From Capilliphycus robustus (lineage in GTDB: Bacteria > Cyanobacteriota > Cyanobacteriia > Cyanobacteriales > Microcoleaceae), in contig NZ_JAYGHR010000012.1 of assembly GCF_034932365.1 (NCBI RefSeq), positions 1 through 64,000 on the forward strand: a DNA stretch of 64,000 nt, read 5' to 3'. The first letter of the stretch is position 1. Every line of letters begins with the position of its first letter. Both the position numbers and the translations under genes were made by a program. The notes under the pieces are model-generated. The model was not told the origin of the DNA. It was given only the letters and a program-made list of their open reading frames with translations, and did no database searches. Positions 17,451 through 25,686 of this stretch are shown here, piece after piece.

Positions 17451-19019
17451 ATGAAGTGTATTAACTGTAATACTAACAATACATACCGAGAAAGAACGAC
17501 CAGTGGATTGAGTCGCTGTAAGAAATGCCGTCATCAATTTGTGTTTGACTACCGGAGACATAGTAAATGTCCTCAAAAATTAACCGATACCTTTTTCTTG
17601 AATGCTATTGATCGAATTTCTGCAAATAAGACGCTTTACTTTACAGCTAAACAGTTTAAGTATTTTTTATCTAGAAGATTATTAGCATTACCTTTTGTTG
17701 GCGGGATTCAACCTCAACCAACCGTCAAATATATTAAGGTATTCACAATAGAAAATATCAATCCCTATCTTGCTAAAAAAAATGCGATTGGGGTTTATCT
17801 TGGGTTAAATCTTCTAGCTGAAGTCATTTTATGGACTGTTTTTAAAAAATTGACCTTGACTTCTCTCTTTATAAATGACTGGAAAAGTGGTAGCTTTTGG
17901 TTAATATTTTTAATCAGCAACGCAATTATACTCCCCATATTTCATTCAGATTTCCTAAACACACCAAAAGAACATCGATATCATCGCCAGCTTCGCAAGA
18001 AAAGAACAGTATTTTTTAGCAATTTAACCATTTTAACGATAGGAACTTTGATGATTCGTGGATATTTGTATTATCAAGCTCCTATTTATAATTTGTTGTT
18101 AAGTTTTGAAGAAAAAAGTATTTTTCCTTGGATTATTATATTATTATTGGCTGCGCCTTTATTCTTAGCTCGAACAATGCTAACCAATTTTTCAGTATAC
18201 TTAGCGGATCTCAAAGAAGGTAAACGGGGTGAAGTTCGCACGATTCGTCAAATCAATAATTATGAAAATACTGCTGTTCAAAACTATTTTTATATCTGGA
18301 TACAAGAATGGGAAAGAATTAATGGTAAAATAGTTAAATTACTTCCTCCTCCTCAAGATAAAATAGAAGTCAGTATTAACTCAGATGTTAGCACTTATAG
18401 CTTTGATCGATTAATTGTTTGTGAGAGTGCTGATATTGCTCAATTTTTAATTGCTAACAACTTTCACTTTGAAAAAAATTGTGCGATTCTCAGTATTGAT
18501 GGCTATCCTCAAAATATTTTTAATACTGTGATGCAAATGCTACGCCGCAACCCGAATTTATGGGTTTATGCAGTGCATGATTGTACTCCTAAAGGGGTGA
18601 GTATTGTCTATCAATTACGAACCAGCGATCAATGGTTTAGAGATAGTAATGTTATGATGATTGATATCGGAATATTACCTCGTAAAATTCTAGCAGTTAA
18701 AGGTAAAAGTATTTGGGTAAAAATGACCGAAAAATCAGCACAACAAGCTGAACAATTACCATTAGAAATTCAGCAAAGTTTAGGAGAAGATGAATTAAAA
18801 TGGCTAACAGAGGTAAATTTTGTCGAGTTAGAATCTATTCATCCTCAAAAATTGATTCACATTCTCAGTCAAAGTCTGGCTAACCAAGCATTGAATTTTG
18901 ATGCTCCGAGTTTAAGAGAAACAGATGATTCGATTTTAGAAGAAACAGATTATTCCCTTTCAGAAGAAACAGATCGGAAAAACAACATCCGCTATCAATC
19001 CTCTGATACATTTGGTTAA
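17451..19019 (+). CDS. Zinc-ribbon / membrane / Toprim-like protein, copy 2
   Basis: 522 aa, tandem paralogue of the preceding gene. Zinc ribbon C3, C6, C23, C26; four or so membrane spans between about residues 115 and 250 (LGLNLLAEVILW, FWLIFLISNAIILPIF, NLTILTIGTLMI, FPWIIILLLAAPLFLA); then a domain nearly identical in pattern to copy 1 (FDRLIVCESADIAQFL, SIDGYPQNIF, VYAVHDCTPKG, MIDIGILPRKIL). Here the Toprim-like acidic position is Asp (DCT). The C-terminus has three acidic ETD-containing repeats and ends DTFG. AAGGAG at 17435-17440 precedes the ATG. It is the last gene of the plus-strand run and converges with the second synthetase. Confidence 0.75.
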   Translation: MKCINCNTNNTYRERTTSGLSRCKKCRHQFVFDYRRHSKCPQKLTDTFFLNAIDRISANKTLYFTAKQFKYFLSRRLLALPFVGGIQPQPTVKYIKVFTIENINPYLAKKNAIGVYLGLNLLAEVILWTVFKKLTLTSLFINDWKSGSFWLIFLISNAIILPIFHSDFLNTPKEHRYHRQLRKKRTVFFSNLTILTIGTLMIRGYLYYQAPIYNLLLSFEEKSIFPWIIILLLAAPLFLARTMLTNFSVYLADLKEGKRGEVRTIRQINNYENTAVQNYFYIWIQEWERINGKIVKLLPPPQDKIEVSINSDVSTYSFDRLIVCESADIAQFLIANNFHFEKNCAILSIDGYPQNIFNTVMQMLRRNPNLWVYAVHDCTPKGVSIVYQLRTSDQWFRDSNVMMIDIGILPRKILAVKGKSIWVKMTEKSAQQAEQLPLEIQQSLGEDELKWLTEVNFVELESIHPQKLIHILSQSLANQALNFDAPSLRETDDSILEETDYSLSEETDRKNNIRYQSSDTFG

Positions 19020-19024
19020 GCCTA

Positions 19025-20752
19025 TTATTTTTTATGAACCTGTAACCACATCTCCAAACTTGCCAGTAACCACAATTTAACCCCGTATCTTCCCCAAGTA
19101 TCTCCTCGATAATTCAACCAATCCTTAATCATAGACTGATTCAAGTAAGGTGAAATTAGACTCTTTTTATTTAACAGCAAACTTTTCGCTTCTTTTTGCC
19201 AATATTTCCGAAACCCTAGCTGTACAGGAACCATCATTCCACTTTTTGGACGATGAATAATTGCATCGGGTAAAAGATCTTTCACAGCTTGTTTTAAAAC
19301 GGCTTTTTCTTCAACTCCTGAGAGTTTATATTCTGGGGGAATCTGCATACTCAAGTCTACAATACGCTGATCAAATAAAGGAGATCTCCCTTGTAAGTTT
19401 AAGGAGGAAGTTAAATTATTCACTTTGGTTAAAATTTGATCGGCTCCCTTAAACTTAATATTTAAAGCCATTAATCGATTTAAGTAACTTACATTTGAGT
19501 TCAAATCTTCATAAAAAACTGAATTTTCTGCCTGAATAGCTGTATAAATTTCTGGTTTAAAGAGTTGTGGTAAATCCTCCGAACATTTTTTAAAAGAACT
19601 TAAATAGGCTGTTAGAGAATCTTGTTTTGTGACAGAACCATATAAAGAATTAATCAACATCGGTTGATTTTTTGGCCCTCCAAAACAAGGATCTCCTCCC
19701 TCACCATTGAGGATAACCTGTACATCTTTTGAGGCTAATTTTCCTAATAATAAATTGGGAACGGTTAAAGGATCGCCAATGGGATCATCTAGATAAAACA
19801 TGGCTTCAGGAAGGTATTCCCACATCTGAGAAAATGTGATTTCTAAAATGTGATGATTGGTTTGACAATGTTCGGCAACCATCGATGAAAATTCTAACTC
19901 ATTGGGAGATTCTGAACCAAAATGAATGGAGTAAGTATGAACGGTTTGATTATGCAATTTTGCTGCTAAAGCGGTAATACAACTCGAATCTAAACCTCCT
20001 GATAAAAACACCCCAACAGCTTGATTTTGAGGTAAAAAGTCTTGAACTACTTGATTAAGAAGAACACGCAAAGATTCTCCATGCCAAGCTAGAGATTCAT
20101 CGGAGGCGGTAATATCTTCTTGTAGTTGCCAATAACTATATTGATTCTCCGATGGAAATTGGATTGCTGTTGCTGGACGAACTTCTTGAATATCTTGCCA
20201 AAGGGTTCTTTTACCGGGAACAAATGCACAACATAAATAATCCCGCAAAGCCACTAAATCTAAGTCTGATGAACGATAGGGAGAAAGAGTTTTTAATTGG
20301 GGAGAAATCCAACGAACTGAACCTGTATTTGTATAATAAAGAGTTCGATAACCAACGCGATCGCGGATGATCCAGAGGGTTTGTTTTTGTCTATCCCAAA
20401 CGACAAAGGCATACATTCCCACTAAAAAAGGCAAGCATTCCCATCCCCATTTTGTCCAGAGTTCAGCTACTAATTGTTGATCATTTCCTAAAAAGTTTTG
20501 TGCAGATACTCCTAATTTGTGGTATAATTCAGCTTGATTCGTTAACCAAATATCCCCGACAATCACAAATTGTTCGCTAGAACTAATTGCCAAGAGTTCT
20601 GAATGGGGTAAAGAAATAACGGCAAACTGTTCATCTTGCCAAATGGCATCTGTTGACGGTGTATTTAATCTTCCCCATGCCACACACCAACTGGCAATGA
20701 ATACATGAGGTAAAAGATGATTTTTGGTTTTTTTAAACGCTTTAAAGATCAT
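19025..20752 (-). CDS. Second asparagine-synthetase-like enzyme without N-terminal Cys
   Basis: 575 aa, distant homologue of the enzyme at 13098-14813. The N-terminal Ntn-like domain begins MIFKAF, so no Cys2 exists. A WCVAWGRL segment at residues 22-29 aligns with the usual MCGIxGRL, but its Cys23 would need proteolytic exposure. The synthetase domain has VFLSGGLDSS (residues 248-257), NGEGGDPCFGG and KSGMMVPVQLGFRKYW, so ATP-dependent activation of a carboxylate is plausible. It converges with copy 2 of the zinc-ribbon proteins (5 bp between stops) and diverges from the SMP-30 gene (59 bp). Amide-forming role inferred; substrate unknown. Confidence 0.8.
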   Translation of the reverse strand: MIFKAFKKTKNHLLPHVFIASWCVAWGRLNTPSTDAIWQDEQFAVISLPHSELLAISSSEQFVIVGDIWLTNQAELYHKLGVSAQNFLGNDQQLVAELWTKWGWECLPFLVGMYAFVVWDRQKQTLWIIRDRVGYRTLYYTNTGSVRWISPQLKTLSPYRSSDLDLVALRDYLCCAFVPGKRTLWQDIQEVRPATAIQFPSENQYSYWQLQEDITASDESLAWHGESLRVLLNQVVQDFLPQNQAVGVFLSGGLDSSCITALAAKLHNQTVHTYSIHFGSESPNELEFSSMVAEHCQTNHHILEITFSQMWEYLPEAMFYLDDPIGDPLTVPNLLLGKLASKDVQVILNGEGGDPCFGGPKNQPMLINSLYGSVTKQDSLTAYLSSFKKCSEDLPQLFKPEIYTAIQAENSVFYEDLNSNVSYLNRLMALNIKFKGADQILTKVNNLTSSLNLQGRSPLFDQRIVDLSMQIPPEYKLSGVEEKAVLKQAVKDLLPDAIIHRPKSGMMVPVQLGFRKYWQKEAKSLLLNKKSLISPYLNQSMIKDWLNYRGDTWGRYGVKLWLLASLEMWLQVHKK

Positions 20753-20811
20753 TGTTAAGTTTTAATCGCTAAACAGATTAAGATAGATAAAACAACACAA
20801 AAACAGCCAAA

Positions 20812-21696
20812 ATGAATTTAGTTCAGTCTTCGGTTCAAAATGTTTTGACTGCCCGTGCGCGTTTGGGAGAAGGCCCCGTCTGGGACGCGGATCAGCAAAA
20901 ACTTTATTGGGTTGATATCTATAATTATCGGGTTCATCAGTTTGATCCGACAACGGGGAAGGATCGTTATTTTGATGTGGGGGATCTGGTCAGCGCTATT
21001 GCGATCGCTAAACCGGATCAATTATTATTAGCCCTACGCGATCGCTTGGCATTTCTCGACCTAAAAACCAAGAAGATTGAAACCCTAAAATCCGTCAAAT
21101 TTTCCCATCCTGACACCCGTTTTAATGATGGCAAATGTGACCCCCAAGGACGATTTTGGATCGGTTCTATTAGCCAAGTCCCCGGAGAAGCCGCCCTGTA
21201 TCGCTATGATCCTGATGGTTCCCTAAATCTGATGGAAACGGGGTTAACCAATTCTAACGGCTTGGGTTGGAGTCCAGACGGACAAACGTTTTACTTGACG
21301 GACTCTGCCAAACGGACTATTTATGCTTACCCGTTTGACGGGAAAACCGGAACAATTAGCGATCGCCGCGTTTTTGTTAACCTGGAAGATGAAAACGTAG
21401 AACCCGATGGACTCACCATCGACACCGCAGGGAATATTTGGTCAGCTTTGTGGGATGGTTGGGCGGTGGTGTGTTTTAACCCCAATGGCGAGGAAATTTT
21501 GCGGGTTGAGATGCCTGTACAGCGTCCAACTTGCCCAACCTTTGGCGGTTCTGACTTAAGCGATCTTTATATTACCTCGGCCTCAGTAGGGCTAAATCAG
21601 AAAGAAATTCAACAAGGCTTCTACGCAGGGGATTTATTTTGTGTTTCAACGACTGTCCACGGAATGCCCAGCTATTCGTTTAAATCAGGAATTTAG
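20812..21696 (+). CDS. SMP-30/gluconolactonase family protein
   Basis: 294-aa six-bladed beta-propeller lactonase. The family's metal ligands are visible: Glu in ARLGEGPVWD near the N-terminus, Asn in FNDGKCDPQGRFWIGS, NSNGLGWSPDG and the late Asp of VEPDGLTIDTAGNIW. Members hydrolyse gluconolactone or related aldonolactones in the presence of calcium or zinc. No signal peptide, so cytoplasmic. This gene is visibly richer in G/C than the block just before it. It stands alone between the second synthetase (divergent) and hpsL (convergent). Confidence 0.88.
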   Translation: MNLVQSSVQNVLTARARLGEGPVWDADQQKLYWVDIYNYRVHQFDPTTGKDRYFDVGDLVSAIAIAKPDQLLLALRDRLAFLDLKTKKIETLKSVKFSHPDTRFNDGKCDPQGRFWIGSISQVPGEAALYRYDPDGSLNLMETGLTNSNGLGWSPDGQTFYLTDSAKRTIYAYPFDGKTGTISDRRVFVNLEDENVEPDGLTIDTAGNIWSALWDGWAVVCFNPNGEEILRVEMPVQRPTCPTFGGSDLSDLYITSASVGLNQKEIQQGFYAGDLFCVSTTVHGMPSYSFKSGI

Positions 21697-21779
21697 TGAT
21701 GGGATAATTACTGATGGACAGTCGGATTACTATCGCTGAGGATTTCCGGAACAGAATTTTTTGAGGAGTCAGAAAAACC

Positions 21780-21872
21780 ATGCTCGACACAGAGACAAAA
21801 AGAGAGTTTGAAAACGGATATCTATTAAAAAAATGGGTTTTCAGAGAAATGAACCTATGCTTCCCAAAATAA
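21780..21872 (+). CDS. Possible 30-residue small protein
   Basis: ATG at 21780, preceded by GAGGAG about 10 bases upstream, opens a 30-codon frame (MLDTETKREFENGYLL...) ending at TAA 21870-21872. It is charged, without a signal peptide, and unlike anything I recognise. The good ribosome-binding site is the only support. It could equally be a decayed gene end. Confidence 0.2.
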   Translation: MLDTETKREFENGYLLKKWVFREMNLCFPK

Positions 21873-21887
21873 TCTTATCTGTTTCCA

Positions 21888-21926
21888 AAATCTTTGTGTC
21901 TTTGTGCCTTAGTGGTGATTTTTTGA
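21888..21926. repeat. Dispersed CTTTGTGTCTTTGTGCC-type repeat
   Basis: Reverse-complement relative of the repeat at 9955-9990. It lies between the SMP-30 gene and the convergent hpsL. Non-coding. Confidence 0.55.
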
Positions 21927-21975
21927 TATTAATATATGAACGTTCCCGACTCCCAGACCTTCCGGGTTCCCTAAA

Positions 21976-23589
21976 TTATCCACCTTCTTCTTCTTCTTCT
22001 TTCAGTCGTTTGAGTTCTTCTTTATCGATGTCGGGAAGTTTGTAAATGACACCGACAAAATACCAATAATAAACGGCAACGGGATCAACATCAAGGGGAT
22101 AATAATAAGTGTTGTAACTCATGATTAATACAAACACCCAAAACGAGGCACCAAAGCTGCGGATATTTTTCTCTTTGAGGGAACGATAGGTTTTAAAGGT
22201 CGTGACAGTGAGGGTCGTTACTAATCCTAAAAAGGCTATTGTTCCGATAGGCCCAATTTCATAAATCAGTTTAGGATAATAGGTTTCAACCAGCTTGGTG
22301 TTGCCAAAAATTCGGGTGGAATTTGTAGCCCGTCCTATGCCTTTTCCAAAAATTCCTTGTTGTCCGCCTGTAGTATGTTCAAACTGTTCAGCGATAAAAG
22401 CAGTTGGGGGGGAGGCATTCCAGCGAGAGACAAAACTATCGATCCGTTCTTGAATAATTTGCGGGTTAGCAATGACAGCAATTCCTAAGACTAAACCGAG
22501 TCCTGCTGCAATGGGAAGAAAACGTTTTAAGTTGGTGACTTGACCTGTTAAAACGAGAAGAATTACTGTTACTAAAGGAACTAAAGCGAGGGCAATTCGT
22601 TGACCGGAAATTGCGGAGTTAACAAACACTAAAGCCATTCCGCCTAAACCCACCATCCGCCACAAGGGAGAAGGATCGCTAAAGGCGGTTGCAAAGGTAA
22701 AAAAGGCGTTAGAAATGAGGAACCAAGCCCACTGCCAAGGGGCTACAAAAGTACCCGGTAAACGGATCATATTTTGTGAGGGACTAAACACTAATGAACC
22801 GCCGACTAAACATTTCGCCTCAAGGGTGGCTTTAAATAAATCATCCCCGCTTAAATGGTCTGTCCCTTTACAACGCCCGGAAACCAAAAATTGATACTGC
22901 ACGACACCTAAAACACAACAAATAATCGCTAAAACCAAGGTCATTCGGGTGAGAAAGAGTAAGTCTTTTTTGTCTTTTATTTGATAGTAAGCACAGGGAA
23001 TTAAGGGTACATATCCTAGAAAAACTTTGAGTCCGAGAAGTCCCATTAAAATGGGTTTATCTCCAGGGGAGGGCGGATCAAGTTGTTGTAAACCGTTGAC
23101 TAATAGGAGTGTAAGTAGACAAAACCCTAATAAAATGTAGAGAGGGGTTTTTATAGCTTTGTGAACGAGAAAGGGCTGGTGTTGACGTTTTAATTTTTGC
23201 GTCAGTGCATAAAGAGCGGGAAAATAAAAGCCGTCTTTTGCCAGTTGAAAGAGGGCATTTCCACCCCCGATCCAGTAGGTGATAGTTCCCGAAAACGGCA
23301 TATAGATCAGGAATGCCCACAGTCCTTGCATGGGGTATTGATAGGACAGTGCTAAAACTAAGATACCGCCCCCGCCTGCGATCGCGAGTTTTTCATCTTT
23401 GACAAAAAACAAAGCAACGCCAACCAATACAGCTAAAACCCCAACGGAGGAAACTAAGGAAATTAGTTTTTTAATCTCTTTGGCGGTTTTCTGTTTGCGA
23501 ATTTTTAGTTCTTTTCTACTGATAGCGGGTTTAGCCCCGGCTTTTTTGTTCTTGTTTTTTTTACGTTTAGATTTCAGTTTGACAGCCAT
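21976..23589 (-). CDS. hpsL: HpsL-like polysaccharide biosynthesis membrane protein (O-antigen-ligase/polymerase type)
   Basis: 537 aa. A lysine/arginine-rich cytoplasmic head (residues 1-40) precedes about ten to twelve membrane spans, beginning IKKLISLVSSVGVLAVLVGVALF. A large loop at about 290-420 has VFSPSQNMIRLPGTFVAPWQWAW and FGKGIGRATNSTRIFG, as in Wzy/WaaL-type proteins. The whole resembles, from memory, HpsL of hormogonium polysaccharide loci. A role in polymerising or ligating polysaccharide at the outer face of the inner membrane is inferred. The tail is acidic. It lies about 10 kb from hpsN/hpsO on the same strand, with the synthetase/zinc-ribbon block between. Confidence 0.75.
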   Translation of the reverse strand: MAVKLKSKRKKNKNKKAGAKPAISRKELKIRKQKTAKEIKKLISLVSSVGVLAVLVGVALFFVKDEKLAIAGGGGILVLALSYQYPMQGLWAFLIYMPFSGTITYWIGGGNALFQLAKDGFYFPALYALTQKLKRQHQPFLVHKAIKTPLYILLGFCLLTLLLVNGLQQLDPPSPGDKPILMGLLGLKVFLGYVPLIPCAYYQIKDKKDLLFLTRMTLVLAIICCVLGVVQYQFLVSGRCKGTDHLSGDDLFKATLEAKCLVGGSLVFSPSQNMIRLPGTFVAPWQWAWFLISNAFFTFATAFSDPSPLWRMVGLGGMALVFVNSAISGQRIALALVPLVTVILLVLTGQVTNLKRFLPIAAGLGLVLGIAVIANPQIIQERIDSFVSRWNASPPTAFIAEQFEHTTGGQQGIFGKGIGRATNSTRIFGNTKLVETYYPKLIYEIGPIGTIAFLGLVTTLTVTTFKTYRSLKEKNIRSFGASFWVFVLIMSYNTYYYPLDVDPVAVYYWYFVGVIYKLPDIDKEELKRLKEEEEEGG

Positions 23590-23943
23590 AACTTTGCTGA
23601 CCCTAGCGTATAAAAAAGAGGAATATAGCAGAAATCAGGAGACAGGAGACAGGAGACAGAATTGAAACCTTTATCAGAAAAGGATTTGACAGAAAAACCG
23701 TGTCCTAATCAACTCTTTCTCTGCTATAGTGCTGATATTAATTGAATTAAAATTTCAACCCAACTGATGCTTTAATGATTTTGAACGCGCAATCCCTGAT
23801 GTTAAAATTTAGCCCTAAGCAGCCATTATAGCAACCGAGACAAAAAACCCCTAGTTCCTCAAAGAAACCGGGGTTTTAGGAATGATGCGATCGCTTTCAA
23901 TGACCTGATGAAAAAATATGAATTTTAAAGTAATGTGAGTGGG
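23590..23943. other. Intergenic region hpsL-glmM
   Basis: A 354-bp gap with the hpsL promoter region, a GACAGGAGACAGGAGACAG direct repeat near 23640-23660, and a hairpin repeat at 23842-23877. No gene seen. Confidence 0.5.
23842..23877. terminator. Hairpin repeat, probable glmM terminator
   Basis: AAAAAACCCCTAGTTCC-TCAA-AGAAACCGGGGTTTT forms an imperfect stem with A/T tails on both sides. On the minus strand it follows the glmM stop by about 65 bases and ends in a T run. A member of the AAACCCGGTTTC...GAAACCGGGTTT family listed in findings. Confidence 0.55.
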
Positions 23944-25416
23944 TTAGACAGCTAGATGTTGCTGAACGACGGAAACCAAGCGATCGGCCCAAAGATTAGC
24001 GAGTTCATTGCGGATGGCTTCAACCATGACGCGAATGACAGGTTCAGTCCCAGACGCCCGCACTAATATTCGTCCCTCGTCGCCCATTGCGGCTTCGGCT
24101 TCTTGAATAGCATTGATCACGGGTTCACACTGTTCCCAATTCCGACGACGGTTAACATCTTCGACCCGAATATTTCGCAGCAGTTGGGGATAGGTTTGGA
24201 AACTCTGGTCTACTAATGTAGTCAGGGTGACTCCTGAACGCTTGACTAATGCGGCAATGTGCAGAGCGGTTAATAAACCATCTCCGGTAACACCATAATG
24301 ATGGCAGAGAATGTGACCGGATTGTTCACCGCCTAACATGGCGCCAGTACGTTTCATTTCAGCGTGAACGTGTTGATCGCCAACCGCAGTTCGAGTCAGT
24401 TGACCGCCTTGTTGTTTCCAAGCCCGTTCAAAGCCTAAGTTAGCCATGACGGTGGAAATAATCAAATTTTCGGGAAGTTGTCCGGCTTGGCTGAGTGTTT
24501 GGCCCCAGAAATAGAGAATGTAGTCCCCATCAACCGCTCGACCCTGACTATCAACGGCTAACACTCGGTCTGCATCGCCATCAAAGGCAAAACCCATATC
24601 GGCTTTTGTTTCTAAAACGGCTTGTTGTAGGCGTCCGAGGTGGGTTGAACCGCAGTTAACGTTAATCTGATGACCGTCGGGTTGGTCGTGGAGACAAATC
24701 ACCTCAGCCCCCATTTGGCGAAAAACTTTCGGTGCGAGATGAACAGCAGCACCCCAAGCCAAATCTAAAACAATTCGCATTCCTTCTAGGTTTAAAGTCG
24801 GAAGCAGGGGACGATGTAAAGATTGGGCGTAGTCCTCGACCAGTTCACTGCGGTAGTGATGTTGTCCACAGTTGCCGAAACTGACGGGAAAATCGGCTTG
24901 TCCTCGCAGAGCGGCTTCTATTTGCTGTTGTAGGGCTGAGGAGAGTTTCGTGCCGTCTGAACCAAAAAATTTAATTCCGTTGTCTTCTGGAGGGTTGTGA
25001 CTGGCGGAAATCATCACGCCACCGACGGCTTCGTTGGTACTGGTGAGATAAGCAACGCCTGGAGTCGGACATAAGCCCAAATACCAAACCTCTAGTCCGG
25101 CAGCAGTTAGACCTGCGGATAAGGCCATTGCTAACATATTGCCAGAGTTTCTGGTATCCTGACCGAGAAGTACCGGGCCTGGATTATGGGTTTGTTGGCG
25201 GAGAACTTGTCCTGCCCAGAAACCGACTTGTAAAGCCAGGGGAGCGCTGAGAAGTTCGCCGACTCGTCCTCGAATCCCATCGGTGCCGAATAGGGGTGTA
25301 GACGGGAGTTCGGTGATACTTCCAAAAAAGCTAACGGGAGAATGTCTCATAGATTGTGTTGGGTTAACGGGCTGATGTCGTCCTCCATCTTGAGTTCGGG
25401 CGGATGCTGCGACCAT
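23944..25416 (-). CDS. glmM: Phosphoglucosamine mutase
   Basis: Converts glucosamine-6-phosphate to glucosamine-1-phosphate for UDP-GlcNAc, hence peptidoglycan and surface polysaccharide. Diagnostic motifs: LFGTDGIRGRVGE, the phosphoserine loop VMISASHNPPEDNGIKFFG, the metal loop FDGDADRVLAVD, GGEQSGHILC and the phosphate loop RASGTEPVIRVMVEA. At 490 aa it has a ~40-residue N-terminal extension beyond bacterial GlmM (usually ~450). I keep start 25416 because GAGGAG lies about 10 bases before it; an internal ATG at 25350 is the alternative. Confidence 0.94.
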   Translation of the reverse strand: MVAASARTQDGGRHQPVNPTQSMRHSPVSFFGSITELPSTPLFGTDGIRGRVGELLSAPLALQVGFWAGQVLRQQTHNPGPVLLGQDTRNSGNMLAMALSAGLTAAGLEVWYLGLCPTPGVAYLTSTNEAVGGVMISASHNPPEDNGIKFFGSDGTKLSSALQQQIEAALRGQADFPVSFGNCGQHHYRSELVEDYAQSLHRPLLPTLNLEGMRIVLDLAWGAAVHLAPKVFRQMGAEVICLHDQPDGHQINVNCGSTHLGRLQQAVLETKADMGFAFDGDADRVLAVDSQGRAVDGDYILYFWGQTLSQAGQLPENLIISTVMANLGFERAWKQQGGQLTRTAVGDQHVHAEMKRTGAMLGGEQSGHILCHHYGVTGDGLLTALHIAALVKRSGVTLTTLVDQSFQTYPQLLRNIRVEDVNRRRNWEQCEPVINAIQEAEAAMGDEGRILVRASGTEPVIRVMVEAIRNELANLWADRLVSVVQQHLAV

Positions 25417-25686
25417 AAACGTTCACTCCTCAAGTTACTCACACATTCATTGTGGAGGATACCATGTCCGGAAGTGAGGTCAACACTAAATGGATTTTTT
25501 TAGGGGGGTAGGGTGAAGGTGTTGTGCAAGGATGGTGGATTGGTCAAGCTTCTCTCTATTGTATCGGCAACTGCGTCAATTTATTCGGTTTGCTATCCAA
25601 GAGATAAAATAAAAATTGATCGTGAATGCTCGTCCTCAACCGTTATCGCTTCTGTTTAATGATCGTTTTTAATCCAGGTTTAAATA

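Noticed and set aside
13098..20752. Lasso-peptide cluster, because of the Cys-less asparagine-synthetase homologues
   Set aside because: No transglutaminase-like B protein and no short precursor gene was found in the gaps, which are only 9-42 bp.
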